In this document: positions 8,538-17,137 of the stretch, piece after piece
Position numbering within the stretch: position 1 is the first letter of the stretch
How the letters are laid out: each line of letters opens with the position of its first letter
Assembly (NCBI GenBank): GCA_039029515.1
Contig: JBCCFX010000017.1
Span: forward strand, 1 to 30,329
DNA length: 30,329 bases
Source: JBCCFX01 sp039029515
GTDB lineage: Bacteria; Planctomycetota; Phycisphaerae; Phycisphaerales; SM1A02
Reading direction: 5' to 3'
The notes under the pieces: generated by a model
The model's input: the letters and a program-made list of their open reading frames with translations, nothing else
What the model was told of the DNA's origin: nothing
Databases searched by the model: none
Translations under genes and position numbers: made by a program

Positions 8538-8555
8538 TACAATCCGCGACCGGAG
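8538..8555 (+). promoter_or_regulatory. -10 (TACAAT) and Shine-Dalgarno for the AbgT-family gene
   Basis: TACAAT (8538-8543) is a good -10 hexamer. GGAG (8552-8555) lies 8 nt before ATG 8564. The leader would be only about 14 nt long. Confidence 0.45.
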
Positions 8556-8563
8556 AATTTCGC

Positions 8564-10222
8564 ATGGCCGACACCGACAATACTGCCGCCTCTGGCGGTC
8601 TTCTTGATCTGATCGAACGCGTGGGTAACCGACTGCCTGACCCCGCGACATTGTTCCTCATGGGCACGTTGCTCGTGATCGTGATGTCCGCCGTGGCGGT
8701 TCAGGCCAGATGGTCCGTTCAGCCGAAGCTCCCGCAGCCGATCATGGAGACCGTGCTCGCGGACGACGGCACAGAGATTCAACAGGCCGTACTGGGCGAA
8801 GACGGCAAGCCTGTCCTCGAATGGATTGACAACGGCGAGCCGCTTGAAGCCACCAGCCTCCTGACGCGCGATGGCATCTTCTGGATCTTCAACAACCTCG
8901 TTGACAACTTCATGAAGTTCCCGCCGCTTGGCGTGGTGCTGGTCGGCATGCTGGGCATCGGCATTGCGGAACGCACCGGCTTGCTCGGCGCGCTGCTCAA
9001 ATCCTTTGCGCTCATCGTCCCGAGCGTCATGCTGACACCATCGATGGTCTTCATCGGCATCATGTCATCGATGACGCTCGACGCGGGATATGTCGTTCTG
9101 CCCCCACTCGCGGCCATGCTCTTCATCTCTGTCGGTCGGTCGCCACTTGCGGGTATCGCCGCGGTCTTTGCCGGTGTGTCTGCCGGCTTCAATGCCAACC
9201 TGTTCATCACCGGCCTTGATCCGATGCTCGCCGAGTTCGGCACGATCGGCGGCCAGGTCATTGAGTCGGAATACCTGATGAACCCGGCATGCAACTGGTA
9301 CTTCATGATTGCCTCCACGTTCGTCATCACGCTGACTGGCTGGGCCGTGACCTCACTGTTCGTTGAACGACGTCTCAAGACGAAGTCCGAAGCCGATGGC
9401 GGACCGCCGACGACGACCACCGTCGACTTCACCGAGCACAAACTCACACCAGAGGAAGTCCGTGGCATGGGCTGGGCCGGCCTGTCGTTCGCGATCGTGC
9501 TTGGAATCTTCCTCGCGATGATCATGATTCCGAACGCGCCGCTCAACGGGAAAGCAGTCGCTTTTGATCGCTGGGTCGATGCGATCGTCCCCATGTTGTT
9601 CTTCTGCTTCATCATTCCCGGGATCGTGTACGGCGTCGCGACGAAGTCGATCAAGAACGACAAGGACGCAGCGAAGCTGATGATCGAGTCGATGGCCGCT
9701 ATGGCGCCGATTATCGTGCTCGCGTTCTTCGCGGCGCAGTTCATCGAGTCATTCAAGTACTCAGGCCTGGATCAGATGCTCGCGTGGTTTGGCGGCCAGG
9801 CGCTCGGACAAGCGGCCTTGCCGGCATGGATGCTGATCGTTGCCTTCATCCTGCTGACGGTTGCATTCAACCTGTTCGTGGGTTCGATGAGCGCGAAGTA
9901 CGCGATCTTTGCACCGATCTTCATCCCGATGCTCATGTTGATTGGCATCAGCCCTGAATTGACGCAGGCGGCGTATCGCATCGGCGATTCGGTCAGCAAC
10001 ATCATCACACCGCTTAATGCCTATCTGGTGATCGTCCTGGTGTTCATGCAGAAGTATGTGCCGAAGTCCGGCATGGGAACGCTGATCTCCACGATGCTGC
10101 CGTACACAGTGGTGTTCACCATCATCTGGACGGTGATGCTGCTGTTGTGGATGCAAGCGGGATGGCCACTTGGACCAGATGGTCCGCTGACGTTTGATAT
10201 CACGACGCTGTCCACGAATTGA
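8564..10222 (+). CDS. AbgT-family transporter
   Basis: The product has 552 residues, close to the roughly 510-550 usual for the AbgT family of p-aminobenzoyl-glutamate transporters, some of which export antimetabolites such as sulfonamides. The N-terminus carries the family signature LIERVGNRLPDPATLFLMG. About 11-13 hydrophobic segments follow, including helix-turn stretches such as GVSAGFNANLFITGLDPMLA, and the late motif FVGSMSAKYAIFAPIFIPM with YRIGDSVSNIITPLNAYLV, which matches the conserved AbgT ligand/Na+ region. An acidic loop of about 45 residues after the first membrane segment is expected for the family. It acts in the inner membrane; the substrate (aminobenzoyl-glutamate, a peptide or another dicarboxylate) is inferred. 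Confidence 0.9.
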   Translation: MADTDNTAASGGLLDLIERVGNRLPDPATLFLMGTLLVIVMSAVAVQARWSVQPKLPQPIMETVLADDGTEIQQAVLGEDGKPVLEWIDNGEPLEATSLLTRDGIFWIFNNLVDNFMKFPPLGVVLVGMLGIGIAERTGLLGALLKSFALIVPSVMLTPSMVFIGIMSSMTLDAGYVVLPPLAAMLFISVGRSPLAGIAAVFAGVSAGFNANLFITGLDPMLAEFGTIGGQVIESEYLMNPACNWYFMIASTFVITLTGWAVTSLFVERRLKTKSEADGGPPTTTTVDFTEHKLTPEEVRGMGWAGLSFAIVLGIFLAMIMIPNAPLNGKAVAFDRWVDAIVPMLFFCFIIPGIVYGVATKSIKNDKDAAKLMIESMAAMAPIIVLAFFAAQFIESFKYSGLDQMLAWFGGQALGQAALPAWMLIVAFILLTVAFNLFVGSMSAKYAIFAPIFIPMLMLIGISPELTQAAYRIGDSVSNIITPLNAYLVIVLVFMQKYVPKSGMGTLISTMLPYTVVFTIIWTVMLLLWMQAGWPLGPDGPLTFDITTLSTN

Positions 10223-10408
10223 TTCGCGGTTATCGCCCGTCAAGGGTCCGGTTCGTCTGTGACAGTTCTGACGTATCCGTTGGGTGCGTTATCGGTCACA
10301 CGCGCACTGAACGCATCTTTCGCCCGTTTCGCCACGAATTGCCCGGCCGATTTGTGCCGATGACCATGCGGATACTCCCGCAGGTCGGGCGATTGAGAGG
10401 CGAGACCG

Positions 10409-11104
10409 ATGTCCAATCCCAATGAGTTCGTGTCAGACGAGTTCGGCCGCAGCCGGTCGGTTCGCGTGCAGTCCACGAAGCGAAGCCTGAGCATCATGGC
10501 ATTAGCGTCATTCGTGCTCGGCATTCTGTTCTTCATACCGCTTTTCCCGATGGTCGCCTGTGTCCTCGGCTTTCTCGCCATGCAGCGCACCAAGGACTCC
10601 ATTGCCCTGAAGGGACGATCGCTCGCGATGGCCGGGCTGTGCTTTGGCCTCGTATCGAGCGTGCTTCAGGTCTTTGCCGGCGTGCAGGCATATCGCGTCT
10701 ACGACTTCGCCACCAACGGTCCGGAGCGCGTGATCACGTATGCGCTTGCAGGCAACACCGATGACTTCCGATCCGCCTTCATCAACGATGCTGGCATGGC
10801 GAGCGATCAATCGATCGCACGCTTCTCCGACACGCTGCGTCGCCGATACGGCGGTCTGCAGTCGGTGACGCTCCAGGACACACAGGACATCGTGCAGACC
10901 GATCGTGGCGCGAGCTTCATCGCGAACTACGAGTTCACATTCAACGATCGCACAGTTCCTGCCAGCGTGCACATGCTCATTGCCGATGGCGCATTGCCGG
11001 GCGTGCTGAGCGGCAAGATCGAACGAATCGAGTTCAGCGATGAGGAACAGGGCTCGCTTGAGTTCCCCATTCCGTTGTCGGTGGCCACCGGATCAGATTC
11101 CTGA
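10409..11104 (+). CDS. DUF4190-like membrane protein with soluble C-terminal domain
   Basis: The product has 231 residues. Residues about 24-90 form a pair of membrane helices of DUF4190 type (SIMALASFVLGILFF, then IALKGRSLAMAGLCFGLVSS). The rest (about 95-231) is a soluble domain outside the membrane, mixed alpha/beta, with a helix (SDQSIARFSDTLRRRYGGL) and strands (GASFIANYEFTF, VPASVHMLIADG). A GAGG-type ribosome binding site stands 8 nt before the ATG. The gene lies alone between the transporter and the dnaK gene. No function is assigned to this family, though it often sits beside stress or membrane genes. Confidence 0.65.
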   Translation: MSNPNEFVSDEFGRSRSVRVQSTKRSLSIMALASFVLGILFFIPLFPMVACVLGFLAMQRTKDSIALKGRSLAMAGLCFGLVSSVLQVFAGVQAYRVYDFATNGPERVITYALAGNTDDFRSAFINDAGMASDQSIARFSDTLRRRYGGLQSVTLQDTQDIVQTDRGASFIANYEFTFNDRTVPASVHMLIADGALPGVLSGKIERIEFSDEEQGSLEFPIPLSVATGSDS

Positions 11105-11143
11105 GCGCATATCGTCGCGCCGTGCTCCACCATGCGTGGGCAA

Positions 11144-11149
11144 TAGAGT
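11144..11149 (+). promoter_or_regulatory. Possible -10 (TAGAGT) for the dnaK-like gene
   Basis: TAGAGT lies 25 nt before the ATG at 11175, leaving room for a short leader with AGAGG (11157-11161). No -35 match is obvious, and I see no CIRCE-type inverted repeat. Confidence 0.35.
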
Positions 11150-11174
11150 TCCAGCAGCAGAGGTTGAAGTCGTC

Positions 11175-12965
11175 ATGTCGAAAGTACTGGGAATTGACCT
11201 GGGCACGACCAACAGTGTCGTTGCCGTGTACATCGATGGTGAGCCGCGCATCATTCCGAACGCAACCGGACAGCGCACGACGCCGTCGATGATTGCAATC
11301 GAGAAAGATGGCACGATTCTCGTCGGCCCCGCCGCGAAGAATCAGCAAGTCACCAACCCCGAGAACACGGTCTACTCCATGAAGCGCTTCATGGGTCGAC
11401 GTCACGAAGAAGTTGCCAAGGAAGAGAAGATCGTCCCGTACCAGGTCGTCGGGAAGGCGAAGAAGTACGTCAAGATCCGCGCAGGTGGCCGCCTGTTCGC
11501 ACCCCAGGAACTCTCCGGCATGCTGCTGCATGAGATCAAGCGAAACGCGGAAATCTACATCGGCGAACCCGTCGAACGCGCGGTGATCACGGTCCCCGCG
11601 TACTTCAATGACGCCCAGCGACAAGCAACGATCGACGCCGGTGTTGCTGCCGGCCTCAAGGTCGAGCGCATCATCAACGAACCCACGGCGGCCGCGTTGG
11701 CCTACAGCATGGAACGCCGTGGCAACCGCAAGCTCGTCGTCTTCGATTTCGGCGGTGGTACGTTTGACTTGTCTGCCCTTGAAGTTCAGGGCGGCAACTT
11801 CCGCGTCCTCGCCGTACATGGTGACACGCATCTCGGCGGCGACGACTTCGACCAGCGCATCATCGATATCGTTGCTGACGATTTCCGTCGTCGTCACGGC
11901 ATCGACCTCCGCGAAAACGCCATGGCGCTGCAACGACTCAAGGAAGCATCCACGGAAGCCAAATGCCAGCTCTCGGAATCCGATGAAGCACGCATCAACA
12001 TGCCGTACGTGTGTGTTGACGGCGGGAATCCGTTGCACCTCGAGTACACGCTGACACGCGAACGTTTCGAGGCGGTCTGCTCTGATCTCTTCGAGAGCAT
12101 CCAGCGCGCGTGCCGAGTGCTGATGGCGGAAGCGCAGCTGAAAGCCAGCGATATTTCCGATGTCGTGCTGGTCGGCGGTTCGACGCGTATTCCGCGAGTC
12201 CAGCAGCTCGCCCGCGATGTCTTCAACACCGATGCACTCGACAAGTCGATCAATCCGGATGAAGTCGTGGCGCTCGGCGCTGCGACCCTCGGTGGCGTGC
12301 TGCAAGGCGATCTGCACAACATCCACCTCATGGACGTCTTGTCGCACAGCCTCGGCATCGAAGCCGCCGGCGGCGCCATGCGTGTGCTTGTTCGAAAGAA
12401 CACGCCGATCCCGGCGGACGTTTCCGAACTGTTCACAACGCCCCGTGACAACCAGACGTCTGTGCCGATCAACGTGCTCGAAGGCGAGAGCAAACAGGCC
12501 ATGGAGAACCGACCGCTCGGCGTCTTCCAGCTCTCGGGTATTCGTCGTGCGCCGCGAGGGGTGCCGCGCATCGATGTGAAGTTCATCATCGACGCTGATG
12601 GCATTCTCTCAGTGACGGCCACGGATAAGGACACCGGCAAATCTCAGAACGTCATCATCACCGGCACATGCGGGATGGACGACTCCGAAATGGAGCGCGT
12701 CAAGCAGACAACGGCCGCCAAGGATGCCCAGCAGGACGAACGCGAATCGACGCTCAACCTGCGCAATCACGCGGAAAAGGTCCGAGCAGACATTCACGAG
12801 TGGCTCCGGCACAACAACCACATGATCCCGAATCGAGAACTCGCACGGATCGAAGGCGTAATGCGCAAACTCGAGAAGAAGATCGAGAAGAACGACATTC
12901 GCGGCATCAAGTCATCGCTCAAGCGCCTTGATGAAGTGTCGGTCGAGTTCCGCAAAGCCGGCTGA
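11175..12965 (+). CDS. dnaK: Hsp70 chaperone, DnaK type
   Basis: The product has 596 residues. An upstream in-frame extension exists, but the conserved N-terminus SKVLGIDLGTTNSVVAVY fixes the start. Nucleotide-binding motifs are intact: the phosphate-1 loop GIDLGTTNS, AVITVPAYFNDAQRQAT, NEPTAAALAY, DFGGGTFDLSALEV and VLVGGSTRIPRVQ. The substrate-binding domain is recognisable (LSHSLGIEA, then VPINVLEGES, GIRRAPRGVPRIDVKFIID and ILSVTATDKDTGKSQ). The C-terminal lid is short and ends FRKAG, lacking the glycine-rich linker and EEVD-like tail; DnaK is usually about 610-640 residues. ATP-driven folding of client proteins is expected. No dnaJ or grpE lies nearby, which suggests an extra DnaK paralogue. 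A strong terminator follows. Confidence 0.92.
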   Translation: MSKVLGIDLGTTNSVVAVYIDGEPRIIPNATGQRTTPSMIAIEKDGTILVGPAAKNQQVTNPENTVYSMKRFMGRRHEEVAKEEKIVPYQVVGKAKKYVKIRAGGRLFAPQELSGMLLHEIKRNAEIYIGEPVERAVITVPAYFNDAQRQATIDAGVAAGLKVERIINEPTAAALAYSMERRGNRKLVVFDFGGGTFDLSALEVQGGNFRVLAVHGDTHLGGDDFDQRIIDIVADDFRRRHGIDLRENAMALQRLKEASTEAKCQLSESDEARINMPYVCVDGGNPLHLEYTLTRERFEAVCSDLFESIQRACRVLMAEAQLKASDISDVVLVGGSTRIPRVQQLARDVFNTDALDKSINPDEVVALGAATLGGVLQGDLHNIHLMDVLSHSLGIEAAGGAMRVLVRKNTPIPADVSELFTTPRDNQTSVPINVLEGESKQAMENRPLGVFQLSGIRRAPRGVPRIDVKFIIDADGILSVTATDKDTGKSQNVIITGTCGMDDSEMERVKQTTAAKDAQQDERESTLNLRNHAEKVRADIHEWLRHNNHMIPNRELARIEGVMRKLEKKIEKNDIRGIKSSLKRLDEVSVEFRKAG

Positions 12966-12994
12966 TCGCAGTACACCAATCCATGCCAGACCGA

Positions 12995-13020
12995 CCGCCG
13001 ACATCTGTCGGCGGTTTTTC
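12995..13020 (+). terminator. Intrinsic terminator after dnaK
   Basis: Perfect 9-bp stem CCGCCGACA (12995-13003) / TGTCGGCGG (13006-13014) followed by TTTTT (13015-13019). The loop is only 2 nt, so the innermost pair probably opens. It is the clearest Rho-independent terminator in the window. Confidence 0.85.
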
Positions 13021-13043
13021 TATGGCTGCCGACCATGATGTGC

Positions 13044-13049
13044 TAGAGT
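13044..13049 (+). promoter_or_regulatory. Possible -10 (TAGAGT) for the glutamine amidotransferase gene
   Basis: TAGAGT is 31 nt before ATG 13080, directly after the dnaK terminator, so this gene starts a new transcript. GAAGGAG ends about 8 nt before the ATG. Confidence 0.4.
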
Positions 13050-13079
13050 CTCGCGCCCGATCGTTGAAGGAGTACACAC

Positions 13080-13892
13080 ATGTGCCGATGGCTCGCGTAT
13101 CTCGGCCCCGAGATGTTCATGGATGAGTTGCTGCTTCAACCAAGCCACTCTCTGATTGACCAATCACTGGATGCGCGCGAAATCGAATGGCCAACGAACG
13201 GCGATGGTTTCGGTGTCGGTTGGTACGGCACACGCGATACACCGGGCCTGTTCCGCGATGTCCTTCCAATCTGGAATGACACGAACCTGCACGCGCTGGC
13301 GCATCAGATTCGTACGAGCCTGTTCTTTGCGCATGTTCGGAAAGCGACCGCCGGCGGAATCCAACGATCAAATTGCCATCCATTCCGCTACGACCATTGG
13401 CTGTTTCAGCACAATGGATCTGTGCCAGGCTTCGATCGAATGCGGCAGTCTCTGTACGCCGACATCGACGCCGACCTCTTTGATGACCTCAAGGGAAGCA
13501 CTGACTCCGAATGCATGTTCTACCTTGCGCTGACGTACGGGCTGCGCGATGATCCTCCCACCGCATTGCGGCGCATGGTGGAACGGATCGAACATGGCCG
13601 CGCACAATCTGACGTCGCTGAGCCATTCCACTGCGCATGTGCGGTGAGTGATGGTGCCACGATATGGGCGCTTCGGTATGTGTCTCACGGTGAAGCGCGA
13701 ACGTTGTACTACTCTCAACACGCCGAAGCACTCTGCGACTTCGCAGGATGCGACACGCTTATCCCGAATGATGCGGTCATCATTGCGTCAGAACCGCTTG
13801 GCACCATGGGATCTGCATGGACGCGCATTGAGCCTGGATCGTTGCTGACCGCCAATGCGACCGGCGTGCACGCTGAGCCGATTCTCTCCTGA
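13080..13892 (+). CDS. Class II glutamine amidotransferase (YafJ/EgtC type)
   Basis: The product has 270 residues. It begins MCRWLAYLGP: Cys2 becomes the N-terminal catalytic nucleophile after Met removal, as in Ntn-type glutaminases. Further family motifs are DGFGVGWY, SLFFAHVRKAT, NCHPFRYDHWLFQHNGS (with the HNG turn of the glutamine site) and TDSECMFYLAL. This single-domain branch includes YafJ and the ergothioneine enzyme EgtC, which hydrolyses gamma-glutamyl amide bonds. No egtB or egtD gene lies nearby, so the ergothioneine role is not supported here. A good Shine-Dalgarno sequence and a new promoter after the dnaK terminator set the start. Confidence 0.88.
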   Translation: MCRWLAYLGPEMFMDELLLQPSHSLIDQSLDAREIEWPTNGDGFGVGWYGTRDTPGLFRDVLPIWNDTNLHALAHQIRTSLFFAHVRKATAGGIQRSNCHPFRYDHWLFQHNGSVPGFDRMRQSLYADIDADLFDDLKGSTDSECMFYLALTYGLRDDPPTALRRMVERIEHGRAQSDVAEPFHCACAVSDGATIWALRYVSHGEARTLYYSQHAEALCDFAGCDTLIPNDAVIIASEPLGTMGSAWTRIEPGSLLTANATGVHAEPILS

Positions 13893-13920
13893 ATCATCAG
13901 ATGCCGCCGCCACAATTCAC

Positions 13921-13949
13921 TTGGACTCGACTACAGCGACCTGTAGGAT
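13921..13949 (+). promoter_or_regulatory. Sigma-70-type promoter upstream of the 236-residue membrane protein
   Basis: TTGGAC (13921-13926) and TAGGAT (13944-13949) are separated by 17 bp, the ideal spacing. Downstream, in the leader, GCGCGCC (13960-13966) and GGCGCGC (13975-13981) form a perfect 7-bp hairpin. Confidence 0.6.
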
Positions 13950-14001
13950 CGATGCTTCAGCGCGCCGGTCCTCGGGCGCGCATTGTGGAGGATCCATCAG
14001 C

Positions 14002-14712
14002 ATGAATCGCATCGGCCTGCACATCACGGTGATCGCCTTTGTCGTCACATTGTCGCTTGCGTTGTGCGCGACCGTCCTGATTCGAAGCCCGCGATGGGAC
14101 TCATTGATCGTGTTCATCTTCATGGCTGGCACCATTGGCGGCGTCGCCAACAATATTCGCCGGTTGTCTCGTCTACCAATCGAGCCCAGCGCATCGATCG
14201 AACCGCGGCTTGAATTCCTGATGCTGCTCCAGATCTACCTGTCGCCGCTGATCGGCGGCATCTTTGCGTGCGTGCTCTACGTGCTGTTCATGTCCGGCAT
14301 CGTGCAGGGAGCGCTGTTCCCTCGATTCAATATGGCTGTCGAATACACCACAACGGCCGACTTCGCCTCGGCCTCACTGCCGGTCCAGAACGTGGACGCC
14401 GCCAAAGCACTCGTCTGGGCGTTCATCGCCGGTTTTGCGGAAGCGTGCGTTCCCAACCTGCTGGAGCGCGTCACGCGCGAAACGGAACGCGTGGAACTGG
14501 ATGCATCATCCGGGACCACCGTGACCCGAAGTGTCACGCCGGCTGCCTCAACGCGCGAACTGATTCCGGCGATTCCAGTGACGACACCTAAAGCCGACAC
14601 ACGTCGAGATGCGAGCAAGCCGACCGGCGGTCGCAACGCTGACAAGACGGACGCACAGAGTACGAAGAAGTCCAGGAAGCCGAAGAAAAAGGGCAAATCG
14701 CGTTCGACGTGA
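14002..14712 (+). CDS. Membrane protein with highly basic C-terminal tail
   Basis: The product has 236 residues from ATG 14002, which has GGAGG about 11 nt upstream; the frame extends further left but runs through the promoter and leader. It has membrane segments at about residues 7-29, 32-52, 72-97 and a weaker one near 132-148. The phrase YLSPLIGGIFACVLYVLFMS with FPRF after it, and the WAFIAGFAEACVPNLLERV helix, recur in uncharacterised membrane proteins of many bacteria. The C-terminal about 75 residues are disordered and end in a Lys/Arg-rich tail (KKSRKPKKKGKSRST) that could bind nucleic acid or membrane phosphate groups. Function unknown. Confidence 0.65.
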   Translation: MNRIGLHITVIAFVVTLSLALCATVLIRSPRWDSLIVFIFMAGTIGGVANNIRRLSRLPIEPSASIEPRLEFLMLLQIYLSPLIGGIFACVLYVLFMSGIVQGALFPRFNMAVEYTTTADFASASLPVQNVDAAKALVWAFIAGFAEACVPNLLERVTRETERVELDASSGTTVTRSVTPAASTRELIPAIPVTTPKADTRRDASKPTGGRNADKTDAQSTKKSRKPKKKGKSRST

Positions 14713-14742
14713 TGCAGGCACGCACGCTCTTCGGTTTCTCGG

Positions 14743-14754
14743 CACAATGTTGTC
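14743..14754 (+). promoter_or_regulatory. -10-like hexamer (CACAAT) for the 434-residue protein
   Basis: CACAAT (14743-14748), 6 nt, then ATG 14755, no Shine-Dalgarno. The fit to a -10 is weaker (C in place of T at the first base), but the spacing is the same as in five other genes here. Confidence 0.35.
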
Positions 14755-16059
14755 ATGAGTCATCGTGAGACAAGCACGATCCGCGAGCGTCTGGTCGGCG
14801 ATGGGACCGAGATTACGCTGCCGTCTCGCGATCTCGGTCGCTTGCGACTCATCGCGCTGATCCCGCTCGCTATCGCGGTCGTGCTCGTGATTGACGTCAT
14901 CGTGGATGTCAGCCGGTCGCTCAACAGCGGGTTTGCCTTCTCCGCCGCTCTGGTTGTCGACGGAGTTCAGTTGATTGCAGCGATCATCTTCCTGCGCATG
15001 GCGAGCTACGCGCTGAAGACGAAGACAAGGTTCCATATCAACTCCACGGGCATCACGGTGCACGACCATTTCGGGCCGAAGAAGCTCCGGCGCACCCATG
15101 CCGGCCCATTCTCCGACATCGAGATCCTGCGGGCTGATGATGACACGTCCCCGGAAGTGCCCGCGTTTCTTCAGCGGCTGCTCCACAACGTTGCGGGTCT
15201 CACCTTGATCAAAGCCGGTACGGACGGCCGGCGCGATGCCGATCGATTTATCACCGCAGTCGCATTTCCGCCAGACGTTGTCGAAGCACTCGCGCCGATC
15301 CTTGTGCAGAATCTCCAACGGGCAGACCTTGCGCGCGATGCGCTGCTTGACGATGATTACCAACCACGATCCGCGTCCATATTCGAAGACACCGATGCCG
15401 CGCGGCGGTCTACGGATCACGATGAGTTGGCAGACGCCGAAGGCGATGTGAGGAATCCTCCCTCGCTGCCTGACGACAGCACAATCACGGTGGCGTGCAC
15501 TGCCGGCGAGTTGGCGATTGTGGTGCCCGCGCGCGGGTACGGTGCAGGGAAGCGCGGGGAGATGGCGTTCGCGTTCATCTGGTGCGCGCTGGTGCTTGTC
15601 TTTGACATCGTGCTCGTCTGCGTGGTCGCGTCGAATGTCATGCAACGCGGCGTCTCGTTGACCGGAGCCGGTTCGGTGGCGATCCCCGCAGCCGTCCTTG
15701 GTCTCTTCACCATCGTCGGTGTGTTCTTCGCGCGATCAGCGATTCATCAGGCGCACGCCCGCACGATGCTGGACATCGTTGGCGGCGCGCTGGTCATCGC
15801 GGAGCAGAGTCCGATGCGCAAACGGCTCATCACGATCGACGGGACGAACATCGCGTCCATTCGTGTCGGGCCGAGTGGAATCGAGATCAATGATGAACCG
15901 CTTCTGGACCTGCAGATCAGCATGCATGCGGCACAAAGCGTTGGCACCCGATCGCGTCGAAAGAAGCTGCACCTGCTTCGAGAGCGATCCGATGAGGAAT
16001 TGCGGTGGCTGGCGACGACCCTCCAGCATGCTTTGCAACTGGACGACTCCACCGACTGA
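14755..16059 (+). CDS. Membrane protein with an internal two-fold repeat
   Basis: The product has 434 residues. The first half carries GTEITLPSRDLGRLR, two membrane helices (about 30-50 and 60-80) and a soluble beta-rich part (TKTRFHINSTGITVHDHFGP). The second half repeats the plan: STITVACTAGELAIVVPARG, two membrane helices (about 275-300 and 305-325), then a beta-rich part (MLDIVGGALVIAEQ). A linker of about 40 acidic residues joins them. This looks like an internal duplication, each half being a two-helix membrane anchor with a cytoplasmic PH-like or YcxB-like sheet, but the similarity is faint and judged by eye. It ends about 25 bp before the terminator that serves the convergent sulfurtransferase gene. 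Confidence 0.6.
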   Translation: MSHRETSTIRERLVGDGTEITLPSRDLGRLRLIALIPLAIAVVLVIDVIVDVSRSLNSGFAFSAALVVDGVQLIAAIIFLRMASYALKTKTRFHINSTGITVHDHFGPKKLRRTHAGPFSDIEILRADDDTSPEVPAFLQRLLHNVAGLTLIKAGTDGRRDADRFITAVAFPPDVVEALAPILVQNLQRADLARDALLDDDYQPRSASIFEDTDAARRSTDHDELADAEGDVRNPPSLPDDSTITVACTAGELAIVVPARGYGAGKRGEMAFAFIWCALVLVFDIVLVCVVASNVMQRGVSLTGAGSVAIPAAVLGLFTIVGVFFARSAIHQAHARTMLDIVGGALVIAEQSPMRKRLITIDGTNIASIRVGPSGIEINDEPLLDLQISMHAAQSVGTRSRRKKLHLLRERSDEELRWLATTLQHALQLDDSTD

Positions 16060-16073
16060 TGACGTATTCGAAG

Positions 16074-16109
16074 GAAAAAACAACACGCTCGACCAGATGG
16101 CCGAGCGTG
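16074..16109 (-). terminator. Terminator of the sulfurtransferase gene
   Basis: CACGCTCG (16084-16091) pairs with CGAGCGTG (16102-16109), 8 bp. On the minus strand the stem is followed by a run rich in T (complement of 16074-16083). It lies just downstream of the minus-strand gene ending at 16138. Confidence 0.75.
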
Positions 16110-16137
16110 CGTTCGTATTGGCGATCTGAATGCGCGA

Positions 16138-17010
16138 TCAGGATGCCGCAACCGGTTCCGGTGCACCAACCGCGATCGGTGCGCCAACAAGATTGCCGTA
16201 CTCCGTCCATGAACCATCGTAATTCTGCACGTTGTCGAGCCCGAGCAGGTACTTCAGCACGAACCATGAGTGGCTGGAGCGTTCGCCGATGCGACAATAT
16301 GCGATGGTCGGCTGCGATGAATCAAGACCATTGACGTCCATGTACAGGTGGCGAAGTTCATCCATCGGCTTGAACGTGCCATCTTCAGCCACAGTCGTGG
16401 CCCACGGCACGCTCTTCGCACCCGGAACATGGCCGCCGCGCTGCGCGGTCTCACTCATGCCCGGAGGCGCAATGACCTTGCCGGTGAATTCATCAGGACT
16501 GCGCACATCGACGAGATTCTTCGTACCCTGCCGCGCGACATCCAGCACATCGGATGCGTGAGCGCGCAATTCGGGATGATGGCCGGACACGGAGTACGAC
16601 GTTGATGCCGGCGAGGGCACATCGGTCGTGGTCTCGCGACCGGCTTCATTCATCCACTTGTTGCGTCCACCGTTCATCAGGCGAACGTCACGGTGGCCGT
16701 AGATCTTCATCAGCCAGAAACCGTAGGCGGCGAACCAGTTGTTGTTGTCGCCGTAGAGCACGACGGTGTCATCCGGGTTGATGCCCGCAGCGCTCATGAG
16801 TGCTTCGAAACCAGCGCGATCGACAATGTCGCGCGTCACCTGATCCTGTAGCTGTGTCTGCCAGTTCCAGCCCACGGCGCCAGGAATGTGCCCCTGATCG
16901 TACGATGTGGTGTCGACATCAATCTCCACGATGTGCACGTTGGGATCGTTGTGATGTTCGTTGACCCAGTCGGTGGTGACCAGGACCTCCGGATGTGCGT
17001 AATCTGCCAC
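16138..17010 (-). CDS. Thiosulfate/3-mercaptopyruvate sulfurtransferase (two rhodanese domains)
   Basis: From GTG 17010 the protein has 290 residues and begins MADYAHPEVLVTTDWV, the common start of this family. The first rhodanese domain (about 9-130) is structural: YDQGHIPGAVGWNWQTQLQD. The second (about 155-275) holds the catalytic loop C239-R-I-G-E-R and VDVRSPDEFTGKV. The enzyme moves a sulfane sulfur from thiosulfate or mercaptopyruvate to cyanide or thiols; CRIGER-type loops are commonly annotated thiosulfate sulfurtransferase. GGGAG stands 9 nt before this GTG. The ATG at 17019 would be directly against the GGGAG (no spacing), and the ATG at 17085 adds residues not typical of the family. 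Confidence 0.88.
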   Translation of the reverse strand: MADYAHPEVLVTTDWVNEHHNDPNVHIVEIDVDTTSYDQGHIPGAVGWNWQTQLQDQVTRDIVDRAGFEALMSAAGINPDDTVVLYGDNNNWFAAYGFWLMKIYGHRDVRLMNGGRNKWMNEAGRETTTDVPSPASTSYSVSGHHPELRAHASDVLDVARQGTKNLVDVRSPDEFTGKVIAPPGMSETAQRGGHVPGAKSVPWATTVAEDGTFKPMDELRHLYMDVNGLDSSQPTIAYCRIGERSSHSWFVLKYLLGLDNVQNYDGSWTEYGNLVGAPIAVGAPEPVAAS

Positions 17011-17137
17011 GGTGTGCATCTCCCGATGGTTCGGCGTGATGTATTCTGACCGCCAGTCACCCCTTCGGACCGGCGAATCTCGCATGATATATCAGAAGGG
17101 ATGATGCGACAGCAAATGTGAATGAAGGCGGATTCGA

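Noticed and set aside
11040..11174. Upstream in-frame extension of the dnaK gene
   Set aside because: It overlaps the preceding gene, contains a -10-like element, and lies before the universally conserved DnaK N-terminus.
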